From: Harmonia axyridis | Taxonomy: Eukaryota > Arthropoda > Insecta > Coleoptera > Coccinellidae | Assembly: GCF_914767665.1 (NCBI RefSeq) | Contig: NC_059503.1 | Coordinates: 27,776,001 to 27,840,000, forward strand | Direction of reading: 5' to 3' | DNA length: 64,000 nt | The notes under the pieces: model-generated | Databases searched by the model: none | The model's input: only the letters and a program-made list of their open reading frames with translations | What the model was told of the DNA's origin: nothing | Shown: positions 31,498-44,210 of the stretch, piece by piece | Layout of the letters: each line of letters begins with the position of its first letter | Numbering within the stretch: the stretch's first letter is position 1 | Translations under genes and position numbers: made by a program

Positions 31498-34238
31498 AGA
31501 AGCTTATTTTATATTTCCACGTCTAGCCAAATTATGTGCCATGTCTTTAGATCTGCATAAGGGCATAGTAAAAATTAGCTATGAAATATTAGAACTCCTG
31601 AATGATAGGTTACCAAGTAACCTAACTTTTTGACATTACATTATAGGTTAAGAGTGAATCAAAGAAAGCGCTGTGTTAGTAGGGATATGTATTTATATTA
31701 TAGATCAATAACCCGAACAATAATTTCAGTTTTTAACCGAAGGCTTCCCTACTCAGAATAAAGACTTTCCAAAATGATAATTTGTGATAAGTAGTCATTA
31801 GTGCCATCTTAATCTAATTGATGAGCGACGTCATTTTACTTTCATTCATTTATTTTTATTATTTGGAAGTGATTCAATTGAATTTGAAAATATTTCATCA
31901 GAAAGATTATGTTGATTCTTGCAAGAAATTCTATATTATGAATTGAATTTTTTTTCATTCACTAATCGTTTTATGCGTAATTTGTTATTTCAATTATCAA
32001 AGCAATATTGTTATACATTTTTACTTGTTCTTTGAAAAATGAAGAAAAGGTGTTTACCATGATTTTAGGTTTTTTAATCTTGATTTGTGAAATATTGAAT
32101 ATTGTTCATTGATGTAATGTATGCGAGTCACTCTAAATTGTACATATATAATATGAATGAATAATTTAGTTTTTTAGAATATATCGTCTTTAATATTTGA
32201 TGTTTTTTTATTCAGGTTGGGCTCCTGCATAATTAATTTGCATTTCCTAAGAATGGAAACTGCTTGATTTAAATTCAAGTTGGGAACTTTTATCGCTCAG
32301 TTTAGATTAAAAATAGAATATATATAATATATATATATATATAATCTGTATCCCATTTGATACCTTTCGGTGTATGGGTATATATATAATAATAATCTTT
32401 ATTTTTCTGATCTATAAATAAATGTATATGGTGCAAATAATCTGCCAAATCTTGATCTATTATGGTGAAGAAAGTATTTTAATTTTGAATTGGGTTATAT
32501 TGAAAATAATGAGGCATAATTCTTACATAACACACTATAGTGTTGTACACAACATTACTCAGCAAAATTCCTTGAAAATAGGAAGACGTAAATTCCATAC
32601 ATTTCCTACTCGGCCGGCATCCAGCCTTATATTACAGGGCACCCTGGTAACTCCTAATTTTTTTGTTTCATTAAACAGAGTTCAGTCATATGTGGAATTA
32701 ATTTGATAAAGAAATACAATCTTGTCCTACCAATGTTCAGCTAGTTCGTTCTCCAATAAATTACATAATACTACCATAATAATTTTATGTAAATTCCACC
32801 TGGTCCTTATGTACAGGATGGGCCACGGTCAATATAATGCTGGATTTTTATGGAGAACGGAAAGTACAATTTTATTGAAAAGTTGGAAGTTGGAACCACT
32901 GTTGGAAAATCGCAGCGATGAAAATATTTTCGATCGAAAGCAATACAAGATATTTTCTTTGCTTGTGATGTTGCAGCTTATATAAAAAAATACTAACAAC
33001 TTTGATATTTCAAATAGAACCCCCTTTATATTATTAGTTTTTTCAGTTTGGTGTTGACTCTTTGATTATTTATGAACATGAGCATTGTTCAATGCATTAA
33101 ACGGTACAACCCATTTGAAAATAAAAACTAAACAATATAACAATTGAAAGATACATCAGTAAAATTAAAAACAGAACGATTAATTCTGAAACAGTTAAAT
33201 GAGATTCCAAACAGGTTCATATGAGAAGAGATAACATTAAAAAGCGTCATTACGAGATGAAAAAAGAACTATCTACGGTAGTTGGCATGGGACCTCTCCT
33301 GTTAGAAAATCATCATGCTTCTAGTATTAAACGACACATAAATATTTAACCTGTACAACAATTCAGGACAACAAATCATCCCATTCAACAGCTTGAACAC
33401 AAACAACAAATCCAAATAAGAAAACCTAGATTATAAAGAGGACGAGCGCATAGAGGACCTTACTGTATCATAGTCAAGGCCCTGAGATGAAAAACCCAAT
33501 CTGAAAGCACACATATATAGGAATCTAATCTGAATTCTCTCGAGATAGGAGACGTGAGTGGACATATGACGGCGACCACACAACAGAGAAATACTCAACA
33601 ATACTTCTATTGTATGATGTGTATAATAATCTGAAAGTTTGATTATTATTGTATAAAATTCCTTATCCCTATCTCTAGCGGTTTTCCAGGAATTTATTGA
33701 TTTACTCTTTTTTTTGTGCTAAACATAACTCCAATTAAACTTCCATCACTTCGGTATTTGGAGTTCAAAACTGTTGAAATTTCGTGTATGGATTACCAAT
33801 ATCACGTGTATCATTTACGTCTAATGAAATACGTCCTTAATTAAAATCACAGGCTTCAACGAGACATACTAAAATGATAAAAAGTGGCAAGTTTGTTTCC
33901 GTCTCTAATCATTCTTTTATGGAAATGCTCTAATCATTATATTAACGACCTGGATCTACCAGGACTGAAAATTTCAATATAATTAGGATCACAAAACATT
34001 TACAACCCTTTATAATAGATACCCAATTCACAAAAAAGAAGGAACTTTTTTTTGTATTTCTAAACTAAGGTTCATCAGATCTATTGTATATGTTCTCTAT
34101 TAGTATTATTAGTAGTCCATATGTTGCAGTAATATTATATAACCTTTAATTTTTTCCGAAAATACGTCAAAACATTAATATATTTCTGCTATAACGAAAA
34201 ATCTTCCTGATGAAAAGTTTATAAAATTAATTGGAAAA
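31498..34238. other. Zinc-finger gene 3' UTR and intergenic DNA
   Basis: A poly(A) signal aataaa at 31758-31763 (261 nt after the stop) may end the zinc-finger transcript. Further right there is a (ta)n microsatellite at about 32320-32345 and sequences such as acagggcaccctgg (32634) and acaggatgggccacgg (32813). These look like solitary ends of DNA transposons, but no mate was found. No coding exon is supported. Confidence 0.45.
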
Positions 34239-35540
34239 ATGCTTCTCAAGAAAATATTGCATCCTAATTCTCTCAGTACAAAGTGCCTTCGTCAATTCTC
34301 TGAAGCACATCAAGCAGTCAAACCCAATATAAATATAGGAAAAAATGACTATATAAGAGACGATTATACTAATGTTACAGAAAAGATTTTATCGCATCTC
34401 GGAAAAAATCTCCATCTCCAAAAAGGACATCCCTTAAAAATGATATCTCAGAGAGTTATAAATTATTTTTACAAGTCATTCAGAAACACCAGAGGTAACC
34501 CCCAGTTCTCAATGTGGAACAATCTCTCTCCAATTGTATCTATTGAACAAAATTTTGACAGTCTCTTCATTCCGACTGATCATGTTTCGAGGTCTAAAAG
34601 CGACTGTTATTATCTTAATAGACAGTATTTACTGAGGGCTCATATGACAGCCCACCAATCTGAGCTCATGAAATCTGGTTTAGATAACTTTCTGATGGTG
34701 GGAGATGTTTATAGAAGAGATGAAATAGACAGTACACATTACCCAGTATTCCACCAGTTGGATGGAGTGCGTTTAAGATCTAGATCTGAACTTTTTCCTA
34801 ATGACGACTCCCTGGAAATCTTTGAATTAGGTGACTTTACAGAGAACATAGGATCCCAATCGAAACAGACATGTCACACTTTGGAAGCAGTCAAACTGTT
34901 GGAGTTTGAATTGAAAAATGTACTTGTACAGCTTGCGATAAGCTTATTTGGCGAAGACCTTAAATATAGATGGGTTGATACGTATTTTCCTTTCACTCAG
35001 CCTTCTTGGGAGCTAGAAGTCTTTCATGAGGATAAATGGATGGAAGTCCTAGGTTGTGGTATCATGCGACAACCAATATTAACCAATGCAGGAATTAATA
35101 ACAAAGTAGGATGGGCATTTGGAATAGGCCTAGAAAGACTAGCTATGTGCTTATACAAAATTCCAGACATTCGTTTATTTTGGTCAACTGACACAGGATT
35201 CTTAAATCAATTCAAGAATGCAGATGTTGATGATAAAGTTATTTACAAATCTATCAGTCAATATCCTCAGTGCATCAATGATATAAGTTTTTGGTTACCG
35301 CAGGATAAAGAATATGTTGAAAACGATTTTTATGATTTAGTGAGAACAGTTGGGGGCGACATTGTTGAACAAGTTATATTGAAAGATGATTTTATACATC
35401 CAAAAACCAGAAAAAGAAGTCACTGTTACAGAATCGTTTACAGGCATATGGAACGCACATTGAGACAAGAAGAAGTCAATGTAATTCACAAACAAATTGA
35501 ACAAGAAGCTATCAAACAGCTTTTTGTGACTATAAGATAA
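34239..35540 (+). CDS. FARS2: Mitochondrial phenylalanyl-tRNA synthetase (FARS2)
   Basis: A single exon encodes 433 residues (human FARS2 is 451). The N-terminus MLLKKILHPNSLSTKCLRQF is a probable mitochondrial presequence. The class II aminoacyl-tRNA synthetase core is complete: HPLKMISQRVINYF, the TSA-type stretch LRAHMTAHQSELM, motif 2 FLMVGDVYRRDEIDSTHYPV, WELEVFHEDKWMEVLGCGI and motif 3 GWAFGIGLERLAMCLY. The C-terminal FDX-ACB anticodon-binding domain (about residues 340-433: ISFWLPQDKEY...LRQEEVN) ends the protein. This monomeric enzyme charges mitochondrial tRNA-Phe. Vertebrate FARS2 has several introns; none is present here. A poly(A) signal follows 12 nt after the stop. Confidence 0.97.
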   Translation: MLLKKILHPNSLSTKCLRQFSEAHQAVKPNINIGKNDYIRDDYTNVTEKILSHLGKNLHLQKGHPLKMISQRVINYFYKSFRNTRGNPQFSMWNNLSPIVSIEQNFDSLFIPTDHVSRSKSDCYYLNRQYLLRAHMTAHQSELMKSGLDNFLMVGDVYRRDEIDSTHYPVFHQLDGVRLRSRSELFPNDDSLEIFELGDFTENIGSQSKQTCHTLEAVKLLEFELKNVLVQLAISLFGEDLKYRWVDTYFPFTQPSWELEVFHEDKWMEVLGCGIMRQPILTNAGINNKVGWAFGIGLERLAMCLYKIPDIRLFWSTDTGFLNQFKNADVDDKVIYKSISQYPQCINDISFWLPQDKEYVENDFYDLVRTVGGDIVEQVILKDDFIHPKTRKRSHCYRIVYRHMERTLRQEEVNVIHKQIEQEAIKQLFVTIR

Positions 35541-35551
35541 TTGTTTCCAAT

Positions 35552-35557
35552 AATAAA
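35552..35557 (+). terminator. Poly(A) signal of FARS2
   Basis: An aataaa lies 11-17 nt after the stop codon, which implies a very short 3' UTR. Confidence 0.6.
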
Positions 35558-36101
35558 ATTTTTAAGAATGTTATGATTTTTATCGTAAGAATATGTACGG
35601 AAGGTTCAAGAGTTTGTAAACAAATTTATTAAATTACTTTTAGGTAGAATAAATTACAACAATAAGAAGACTGTAAACACATTTTGTATTTTATTTTTAA
35701 AATTGACACCTGAATTGACCAGTTAACTTGACAGCTAATACCAACTAAAATGTCGAAATTTTACTAATCTCAACACTTTTTGAATAGCATTTTAGGAAAA
35801 TGACTCTACCATTGTTAATTATTTTCAATTCTAAATGATTTTTTCAATATTTCATCCAAATATCTCATCAGGAATCTTACTGAAAGCAATAAATACGGTT
35901 GAAAACTTTAGGAATATGCGTTTATGTTGGTAGACATAGCTGTCAAAGTCAGCCGAAAGCGGTATTACTTCTCCACAACTGAACAACAAAAGAACGGTAA
36001 ACGTTAGTCTGCCTCCTAAAAAAAATCTTCTAAAATCCGAGCCATCATATAATATTTCGTTATACTAAGTGCAGAAAACAGCAATTATTTTCTCAAGGAC
36101 A
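35558..36101. other. Spacer / presumed PP1 promoter and 5' UTR
   Basis: These 544 bp separate FARS2 from PP1 on the same strand. No exon is visible in it. It should contain the PP1 promoter and 5' UTR; the last 130 bases (ctccacaactgaacaac onward) are a plausible leader. Confidence 0.45.
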
Positions 36102-39100
36102 ATGGCTGAAGCAGATAAATTGAATATAGATAGTATTATAGCCCGTCTTTTAGAAGGTAAAATTCATGAAGGTCAAATTCTGTTGACAAATCTAATGGCG
36201 TCGCATACGCCTTTATTTGTCAAAATATATTCATTTAATTTTTGTTCATTTCAGTACGTGGAGCGAGACCTGGTAAAAACGTACAACTCACTGAAACCGA
36301 AATTAAAGGATTATGTCTGAAATCCAGGGAAATATTCTTATCTCAACCGATATTATTGGAGTTGGAAGCCCCTTTGAAAATATGCGGTAAGTTAGCTCTT
36401 ATATCGATGGCGACTTGATTATCATCATCATCATTCTTAATTACTTTTGTTTAAATCTAACTTGCCATCTTGCCAATGATCTGTTATCTTGCAGGAGATA
36501 TCCATGGTCAATACTATGACCTGCTTCGTTTGTTTGAATATGGAGGCTTTCCACCAGAGTCCAATTATTTATTTTTGGGAGATTATGTTGATCGTGGAAA
36601 GCAATCTCTAGAAACTATCTGCCTGTTGCTTGCATATAAAATTAAATATCCTGAGAACTTCTTCTTATTACGTGGTAACCATGAATGCGCCTCAATTAAC
36701 AGAATCTATGGATTTTATGATGAGTGTAAGAGAAGGTTAGTTGCTGAAATTTAAATCTTTCATATGAATTAAATGCTCATTTATCTTTTTCAACAGGTAC
36801 AACATTAAACTCTGGAAAACATTCACTGATTGTTTCAACTGTCTTCCAGTAGCTGCTATTGTAGATGAAAAAATCTTTTGCTGTCATGGAGGTACATATA
36901 ATATTCAACCAGATTTTCATATTTATTTCTCAATTCATTATTTTAGGCCTGAGTCCCGACTTACAGTCAATGGAGCAAATTCGGAGAATAATGAGACCCA
37001 CAGATGTTCCTGACCAGGGCCTACTCTGTGATTTGCTGTGGTCAGATCCAGATAAGGATCAAAATGGCTGGGGTGAGAACGACAGAGGTGTTAGTTTCAC
37101 CTTTGGAGCAGAGGTTAGTGTTCAATTTTTGTATTTTTACAGTTGTAACATAACTGTAGTTCAATAATGTTTAAAATATATGACAAAATCAGTCATTTTA
37201 GTATTCTCATAAATCTTGAAAATTGATTTATTCAAGTTTTTGAAATTGCTCTAAACTCCGAGATTTTTATTTTTCACAAGATTTGTTTATGATAAAAAAA
37301 TTCATCAGTTGATGTGCAGATATTGTTGAGGCAATGAATGTGTTAAAAGATAAAAAAGGACAATATAATGATTAATTCAGATTTCTATTAATTTATTGCA
37401 AAATATGTTGTGCCACAACTTTCTAAAGTGAATGACATCTTCAAGCATTTATACGTAATGGTCTTGAATTATGTATGAATTTGCAATAGCATGTCAAATA
37501 ATACTAGTTTTGAATATAGATAATTGTTAAGCTCATCAACTGAAAGGTGAATATATTTTTTGGAGGGTAGAAAAATGTTATGTCCATATTTTTTCTAATA
37601 CAATAATTTCCTCTCAATTTTCAAAATTGGCCTGGGATTTTTCTTTTTATACATTTCTAATTTGATTTCAAGAATAAAAGTATAAGCGAAATTGAATTTA
37701 CATGGTGGGCGAAATTAGTGATACCTGAACTTCAACTATTCAACCCGAAGAAATAGTTGAAAATGAATTCCACATTGTGATTTTCTTGATTTTTCTGAGG
37801 AACTGATATTGTTATTAACTGCATTCCTCATCTTTTTTTGTTTTTTATTTATAGAACAAAATTGAAATTTGGGATATTTCAACATTGGTCATTATACATA
37901 TACGTTCCTGCTTATTCTACTATTTTGAAATGAAGATATAATACAGACACTTATTGATACCAATGCAATGGCGTACTCTGATTAATTCCATGTGGTTTCC
38001 TTGCTGAGCTAAAACATGAAATTTTTTTTTTTACTTATAGAACAATTAGTTTATAATGACTTAGCAAATGTAATAATTTTTTTTTTCTGGTTCAAAAACA
38101 TATAATATATCCCCCTCAGATTCATACAGGTATCATGTAAAATATAGTTTGTATGTGAAATTTGAATATTAAGTAGGTTGAATCACAGATTAATATATCT
38201 CTATGCGTATAAGTTCTTTAAGATATTAAACTGTGAAATAGTAATTAAACCATACATAAAGATATACATATTATTCTGTGATTCAGCTACTTAACATTCA
38301 ATAATTCAAATTCCATATACTAACTCTACATAATTATAGAAAATATAACTTCATTTTATAGTTCAGAAAAAATCATAGTATGTCACTGGATTGCTATTGA
38401 AAAAGTGTTTGTATATTCGAAAATGAACAAAGATAGAGGAATGCAGTTGATGGCATTGCATGTTTTTCAAAAAAAGATAATCGCAATGTCCAATTCTTTT
38501 TTCCTTCATTTAGGGTTAAAAAGTTGTAGTTCAGATATCACCAATTTTGCCCACATAGATCAAATTTTGTTGATGATTAAAACTTGTATTAGATATCTAA
38601 TGTGACTAATACTTTTTCAGGTTGTGAGCAAATTTCTACACAAGCATGACTTTGATCTCATTTGTCGAGCGCATCAAGTTGTGGAAGATGGTTATGAATT
38701 TTTCGCTAAAAGGCAGTTGGTAACACTTTTCAGCGCACCTAATTATTGCGGTGAGTACAATGTACTATTTATTTAACTTGAGGACTATTTTTAAAATAGC
38801 AGTTGAAATAATACCGATTTGATTGAAGTCTTCTAATCTAGAATAATTGAACATTTGAAATAACAGATTTCAGATTATATTCTCAATTAGAAAATTTCGA
38901 TTTGACATCAATCAGCAGACTATCCAAACCAGTACGCTGTTACACAGAATGAGCAAATGCTCGGACAACAATTATAAAAAGTTAATTCAATTGTCTCAAT
39001 TGAGATTGAAAAAGGTAAAAATATGAAATTGAAATAGAAAAAATAACATTATCATTTATTCAAACAATTGAAAATACTTTTTCAATTAATTTGATTACGT

Positions 39101-41012
39101 CACCAATTACTTTTTATGATTGCAATGTCTTCCATTCTGAGTTTCAGCTTACATAATTGGGCAATTTTCATCGATTAATGTTAATTTTTGCAATAAAACT
39201 GATACTTGATATTTCTAAAACAGTCCAAGGTAGGTTACATAATAAAAAATTATAAAATACTAAAATTGAAAAAACAATATAACCAAAAAAATAGTAAGGT
39301 AAAAATTCCAAGCAAAATAAGAATAACTTGGGTAATAACTGAAAAATTTACTGAATACTGTATAAAACAGGATTTTCCTTTTAACTTCACAATTATTTGG
39401 AGAAATGGGGAATTTGAAATTTTTGGTAGTACTTTAAGCTTAACAAAATTCTTTTTCGAAATACATTCGTACAGGAAATTAACACACTGTTCGAATAATC
39501 CTTAATTTTTTTGGAATCTCTGACATTTTCCAATAGAATATTAATGATTAGTATTTGAAATCAACTACTATTGCGACCTTGGAGACCACAGAAATGTATA
39601 TATGTAAATGTGGGCTCAATTAGCTCATGAATGAAAAAGTGCTCAGAAACTCCTGCCAAGACTTTCCTCATGTTTTTCGATATTTGCTTGAATTATTTTT
39701 GATTCTGAAGAATCTGTGAACAAGAAATTTTGCACAAAGCTTGTAATTGTTATTATATTCATACATGCAAAATTTCAACTTAGTTGGATCTTCTGTCACT
39801 GAAATATTGGGTATTTGTTTTCCACTATTATTCTCGAATTTTTAGCTTGAAAATCCCATCGTATATCTACATCCAAAATCTACAATGCGTCAGTTTTGCA
39901 GTTTGTTGGTCAAGTAAATATTGGATAATTATTTTTTGATATTCTGCTTAAAATTCTTTATGGTAGGGATGATACTATCCGCAAGAAATTTCGAACAAAG
40001 TTTTAAATAGTTTCATATATACACACTTAACTTCTCGGATTTGTAAACACGGAAATATTGGGTATTACTTATCTAACATTCCTTTGAATTTCTATGGTTT
40101 CGATGGTGTGATTAGCTTGCAATTGTTATATAATATCAAAATTCAACTCCGCCGCTTTTATGATCGCGAAAATATTTGGTAATTTTTAAAAATATTATTC
40201 TTGATTTTTTTTAGCATTTACGAACTTAACCTCGGCATTTGAAATTCGAAACCCTCAAAATATACCATGAGGGAAAGTCACCTTAGGTCTTTTTGTTTGG
40301 GAGTTATCGTATTGACAATTTTAGGGAAGATTTGTCATCATCATTTGTCATTTTTCATCTTATTCAAAACCTATCCATTTATTTTTTATTTTAAATAGAA
40401 TGTCTTCCTCTGTCAACTTCAATAAAGACATATTATTATTATTATAGCTTTGTACTGCGAATTAGTATAGAATTGATGCATACATAAAAATACAGGGTAT
40501 TCCGTTTGATAATATTTTTCTTAATAGAATTCTTGGTTTAATTTTGTTAACCACTTTCTACCTCAGATTTTCAATAGAAAATTAATTTTGAAGTGAAAGA
40601 TTTCAAGATTATTAGTATTATTCTTTTAGATATTTCACTAGCAACACTATGCATAGGCCATCCACACCCTGCTCATCAAGCTTTATTTTGGACACTTCCA
40701 TTTGATACTGGTTTGAATCGCTGCAAGATAATACTTAGTTATGAATTCCTACTCCGGTATATCATGAGGTCCTGCAAAACTTGCAGAAATATGTTGTTTT
40801 TAAAATCGGAAAGAGAATTCAAAAGGTGAAGATTTTTTTTTTTCTCAGGAGAATTTGACAATGCTGGAGCAATGATGTCAGTGGATGATACGCTGATGTG
40901 CAGTTTTCAGATCTTAAAGCCTGCAGACAAGAGGAAATTCCAGTACAACACAAACTCTGGCCGACCTACAACGCCACCTCGTGGTGCGACTAACAAAAAC
41001 AAAAAGAAGTGA
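36102..41012 (+). CDS. PP1 alpha: Serine/threonine protein phosphatase PP1 catalytic subunit (alpha type)
   Basis: Seven exons: 36102-36156, 36255-36386, 36495-36735, 36797-36891, 36947-37113, 38621-38750 and 40849-41012. All sites are GT/AG, giving 327 residues. The sequence is nearly identical to animal PP1: GARPGKNVQL, CGDIHGQYYDLLRLFEYGG, LGDYVDRGKQSLETICLL, LLRGNHECASINRIYGFYDECKRR, CCHGGLSPDL and FSAPNYCGEFDN, so all metal ligands and catalytic residues are present. The C-terminus GRPTTPPRGATNK retains the TPPR site that CDKs phosphorylate in PP1 alpha, which places it with the alpha/87B group rather than beta. PP1 acts with targeting subunits in mitosis, glycogen metabolism and transcription. 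Introns 5 and 6 (1.5 and 2.1 kb) hold repeats. Confidence 0.97.
38147..38325. mobile_element. Palindromic MITE (about 175 bp) in PP1 intron 5
   Basis: The left arm (agtttgtatgtgaaatttga, then attaagtaggttgaatcacaga) is mirrored by the right arm (tctgtgattcagctacttaa, then tcaaattccatatactaact), with small indels and about 70 bp of unique centre. No coding capacity. It is a typical non-autonomous foldback element in an intron. Confidence 0.8.
39690..40215. repeat. Degenerate direct repeats in PP1 intron 6
   Basis: Variants of gaaatattgggtattt recur near 39805, 39912, 40054 and 40169. The longer block agcttgtaattgttat...caaaatttcaact at about 39738 recurs as agcttgcaattgttat...caaaattcaactc at about 40104. 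The units are strongly diverged and spaced irregularly. I read this as an old tandem or segmental repeat, perhaps of transposon origin. Confidence 0.55.
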
Positions 41013-42901
41013 ATTCTGTCTATTTATGAACTAGGTATAAGTAATGTAAAAAGTTTTATTCAAAGTTTTAAATACTAATATTGCATAAACACCCAGACAT
41101 GTTTGTCACACAGGAAAATTTCCTTGCATGTTCTTGAACTTTTTTAGTTGATTCTGAAGAGAATATGTTTGTATCATCCAGTGATAATTTTGAAACTTTA
41201 ATCTAGGCTTATCATTCCAAAGAAAGTTCTCTTGAAGAAGAGAATTGACAAAATTGGTTTGGTCTTGTTACCAAAAAAAAAAAATCAGAAACTCTGTTAT
41301 TATTTTAATATAAATTTGTAATATTAGTATTTAAGGTCTAAAAACAAACACAGACAGTAAATGAATTAAAAATTTGAATGCGCTGTTATATTGTTTTGTG
41401 CAAGTTTAAATTTTTTTTCTAGATGACAAAAATATGATAGTATTCAAATTTTGTGCCATTTTATTGATTTTCAGATGGTTGACCCCAATCGAAAAGTTGC
41501 TTTTTTTTTTTTTCAAGAGTTGTTACAATTCGTTTGGAATAGACTACAGTTCCTTTAGATTAGATTCCACGTCTGTATGTTAGTACCATCGTGTTCACAA
41601 TGAATAAAATGGCAGATCCTGTCTACATCCTATTAAGGCGAGTTTACATTTCCCGTTGAAATTAATTGTTTGTAATATTGTTTTTTCTCAGAGGTATATT
41701 CTGATTTTTTTGGTTGATAGAATTGAAGGGCCTGAGAATGTGGCGGGTTTTGTTTTCATTTTTCCCATTTCATCTGTTTGTCATTTTCCTTGAAGAAAAT
41801 CAATATTGGTGTTTATTCACATTTTACAAGAATTTTTTGTATATATGCGTTCATAATATGATTATTTCGCATTGGTCAAATAAATTTTATCATTTCATCC
41901 ATTTATCCTTGTTTTATTTATAAAAATATTCTATTCCATAAGATACAGATGAAATCAAATTACTAATTAAAACTAAACCACAAATGCACTAAAAAAAAAA
42001 TTTAATTTCTACTACCTAAGGAATTAGAACTGGATATTGAAAGTTGTTGCGATGGCAGAATCAAATACTTCTATTAATCGAGAACAATATTTTCTCAAGA
42101 ATCAAATGATCACTTGAAAGTCAAAAACACGTTCTGATTGTGTTATTTCAAATCTTTATCCATACTAAATGGTTCTCCAGTGAGATGGGAACCCTGTGTT
42201 CGGCTAATCATGAGCTGAGATGTCAAAATGGGAATTTCATTTTTTATTACTTCGGGAATGTTTAATTATGGAGTTAGAAAAATCTATCATTACTTTTCTT
42301 CGAATTATAGTTTCATAATACACATATATATGTTTATTTGAATATAAAATAAACATCTATCTATAATAAAAACCCAACAAAAGAAACATTGAAATCGTAT
42401 ATTTTTTACATACAACCATAAAAATATTTGGTACAGCATTACAACAATATATCTCCAATTTACCACAAAAAACGTTTGTACTGGTAATGAAATTATTTCA
42501 CCATCAAGCTTAAGAAGGAAAGCTTTTCCACATAAAAGATCACTTTTCTTAGATCACAATGAGTACAATAAAGTCACATATACAAGTGCATGGCGATAAA
42601 AAGTGCATTAAAGAAGATCCATTTTGCACAATTAATAGCTCTAATATACATTCAGAAGACTTTTACTGTATACATTTAAAAGAGCTTCAAAAATTATATA
42701 CTCTTGTTACAATATATTGTAAATAATTCACTTTCACTCAATTGGATAAAAAGAAAAGATTTGGAATTAAATTCAATACTACAGTTGAAATGTTATCTCA
42801 AAAACCAAGATTATAAAAAATTTAATAAATTATTTGAGGTTTTTATTTCTTTACATTTTATCGCAATACTTTTTATAGATTGATAAATATACCCTGAGTT
42901 A
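41013..42901. other. Convergent 3' regions of PP1 and SNAP29
   Basis: The PP1 3' UTR enters from the left and the SNAP29 3' UTR from the right. A minus-strand aataaa for SNAP29 is at 42842-42847, 55 nt after its stop. On the plus strand an aataaa at about 41604 could end PP1. No coding exon is seen. Confidence 0.5.
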
Positions 42902-43709
42902 TTATTTCTTCAATATTTTCATCATATCTTTATTTTGTTTAGCTATATTCATATCAGCAATTTCTGTCTTATCCACTATTGTACTTATGAGATCATTTTG
43001 AGAATCTAATTCAAGAGATAAATCTGTAGCTAAGCCTTTAAGTCTAGTTATATTTATGCACATTTCTTGAAGATTGGCATCTAGCTTGGCCTCAAAATCT
43101 TTTCCACTTGATTGGTTACGGTTTGTTTCATATTGCGTCTGTCTAAGACGCGTACTAGGATGATTTTCATAACGGTCATAATTTTGAACTTCTTCCTTTA
43201 TCGAGTTATTAGAAGATGATGGCTAGAAAGACAAAATTTGAAAGAAACTGCTACATAAATAAGATTCTGAGACAGAAATATTATAGATTATTTACCTTAA
43301 TATTACTTGAAGTACTTGATATAGAAGGACTACTGTCATTTCTACCAGACACATAGTTTTTCAAACTGCTGAAAACAGATCTGATACCGTTGATATGTTT
43401 CTGAGAAAATCTCAAGGTGGCATTGATCTCATCGAGTTGTTTATCTGTTTTCTCTAATTTTTCCCTTTGTCTCATTAGTTCTTCAGCAGTGGCTATTCCA
43501 ATTTGTTCAGAATCCCTCAAAACACTTATACTTCGCTCTGTGCTATTTACTGTTCGTTCCTCTATTTGTTTTCTTCTTTCTTGATAGGCCAGTACTTGGT
43601 TGTCAAAGGCAGTGTTGGAAGTTCTTCTAGAGTTTCTTAAAAAGGTTTCATCGTCTACGTCCTCAATTTCGAATGGATTCGTGGATTTTTTATAATTATA
43701 TCCAGACAT
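42902..43709 (-). CDS. SNAP29: SNAP29, Qbc SNARE
   Basis: Two exons, 43709-43296 and 43222-42902 (phase 0), encode 244 residues (human 258). The N-terminal NPFEIEDVDDETF contains the NPF motif that binds EH-domain proteins. The first SNARE helix (about residues 45-110: ERTVNSTERSISVLRDSEQIG) and a C-terminal helix (about 180-244: MCINITRLKGLATDLSLELDSQNDLIS) carry the heptads, with Gln at the zero layer. There is no cysteine palmitoylation cluster between them, as expected for SNAP29 and unlike SNAP25. SNAP29 pairs with syntaxin-17 and VAMP7/8 in autophagosome-lysosome fusion and works in secretion and cytokinesis. It is divergent from PTIP, with the starts 501 bp apart. Confidence 0.95.
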
Positions 43710-44210
43710 CTTTGATTTCTTTATACGAAGAGATCACAGATAGTTCTACCAATTTACTATTACTTAATTTTGAGCAATAATGATCAGATAATAACGAAGA
43801 AAACAAAATAGGATACCATGCCAAGAGTAACCACTCACTGACATTCCTCTATTATGACAATTATTATTATTTTAATTATCCTTCAGTTGTCAAATGAATA
43901 ATGATCTTCATTTGAAAAGATCAACACAAATTTTGTATTGTTAAAACTGAAACGCTAGATTATGCTATTCATTATTAGTATTTATTGCGAGTTACCATTA
44001 AAGATTAGTCAATTTACTGTATGATAAGGAGGACGAATAGTTTTCTTTGTTTGATTGCATCATATTGTTCTGTGCTAGAATGAAAGATTCCTTTATTCTT
44101 CAATTATTTGAAGGTTGACAATATGCTAAATGTTTATTTTTATGATATTAAAACTATATTAGTTAATTTTGAAAAATTTTGCAAGCGATACTTCCCAATG
44201 TTCCATCAAA
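43710..44210. promoter_or_regulatory. Presumed bidirectional promoter SNAP29 / PTIP
   Basis: These 501 bp lie between two divergent start codons. The DNA is AT-rich with no obvious TATA element. The promoter role is inferred from the head-to-head arrangement. Confidence 0.5.

Noticed and set aside
36069..36101. Upstream in-frame extension of PP1 (frame open from 36069)
   Set aside because: The extension has no counterpart in PP1 and starts with a non-ATG codon; MAEADKLNIDSII from 36102 matches the conserved N-terminus.
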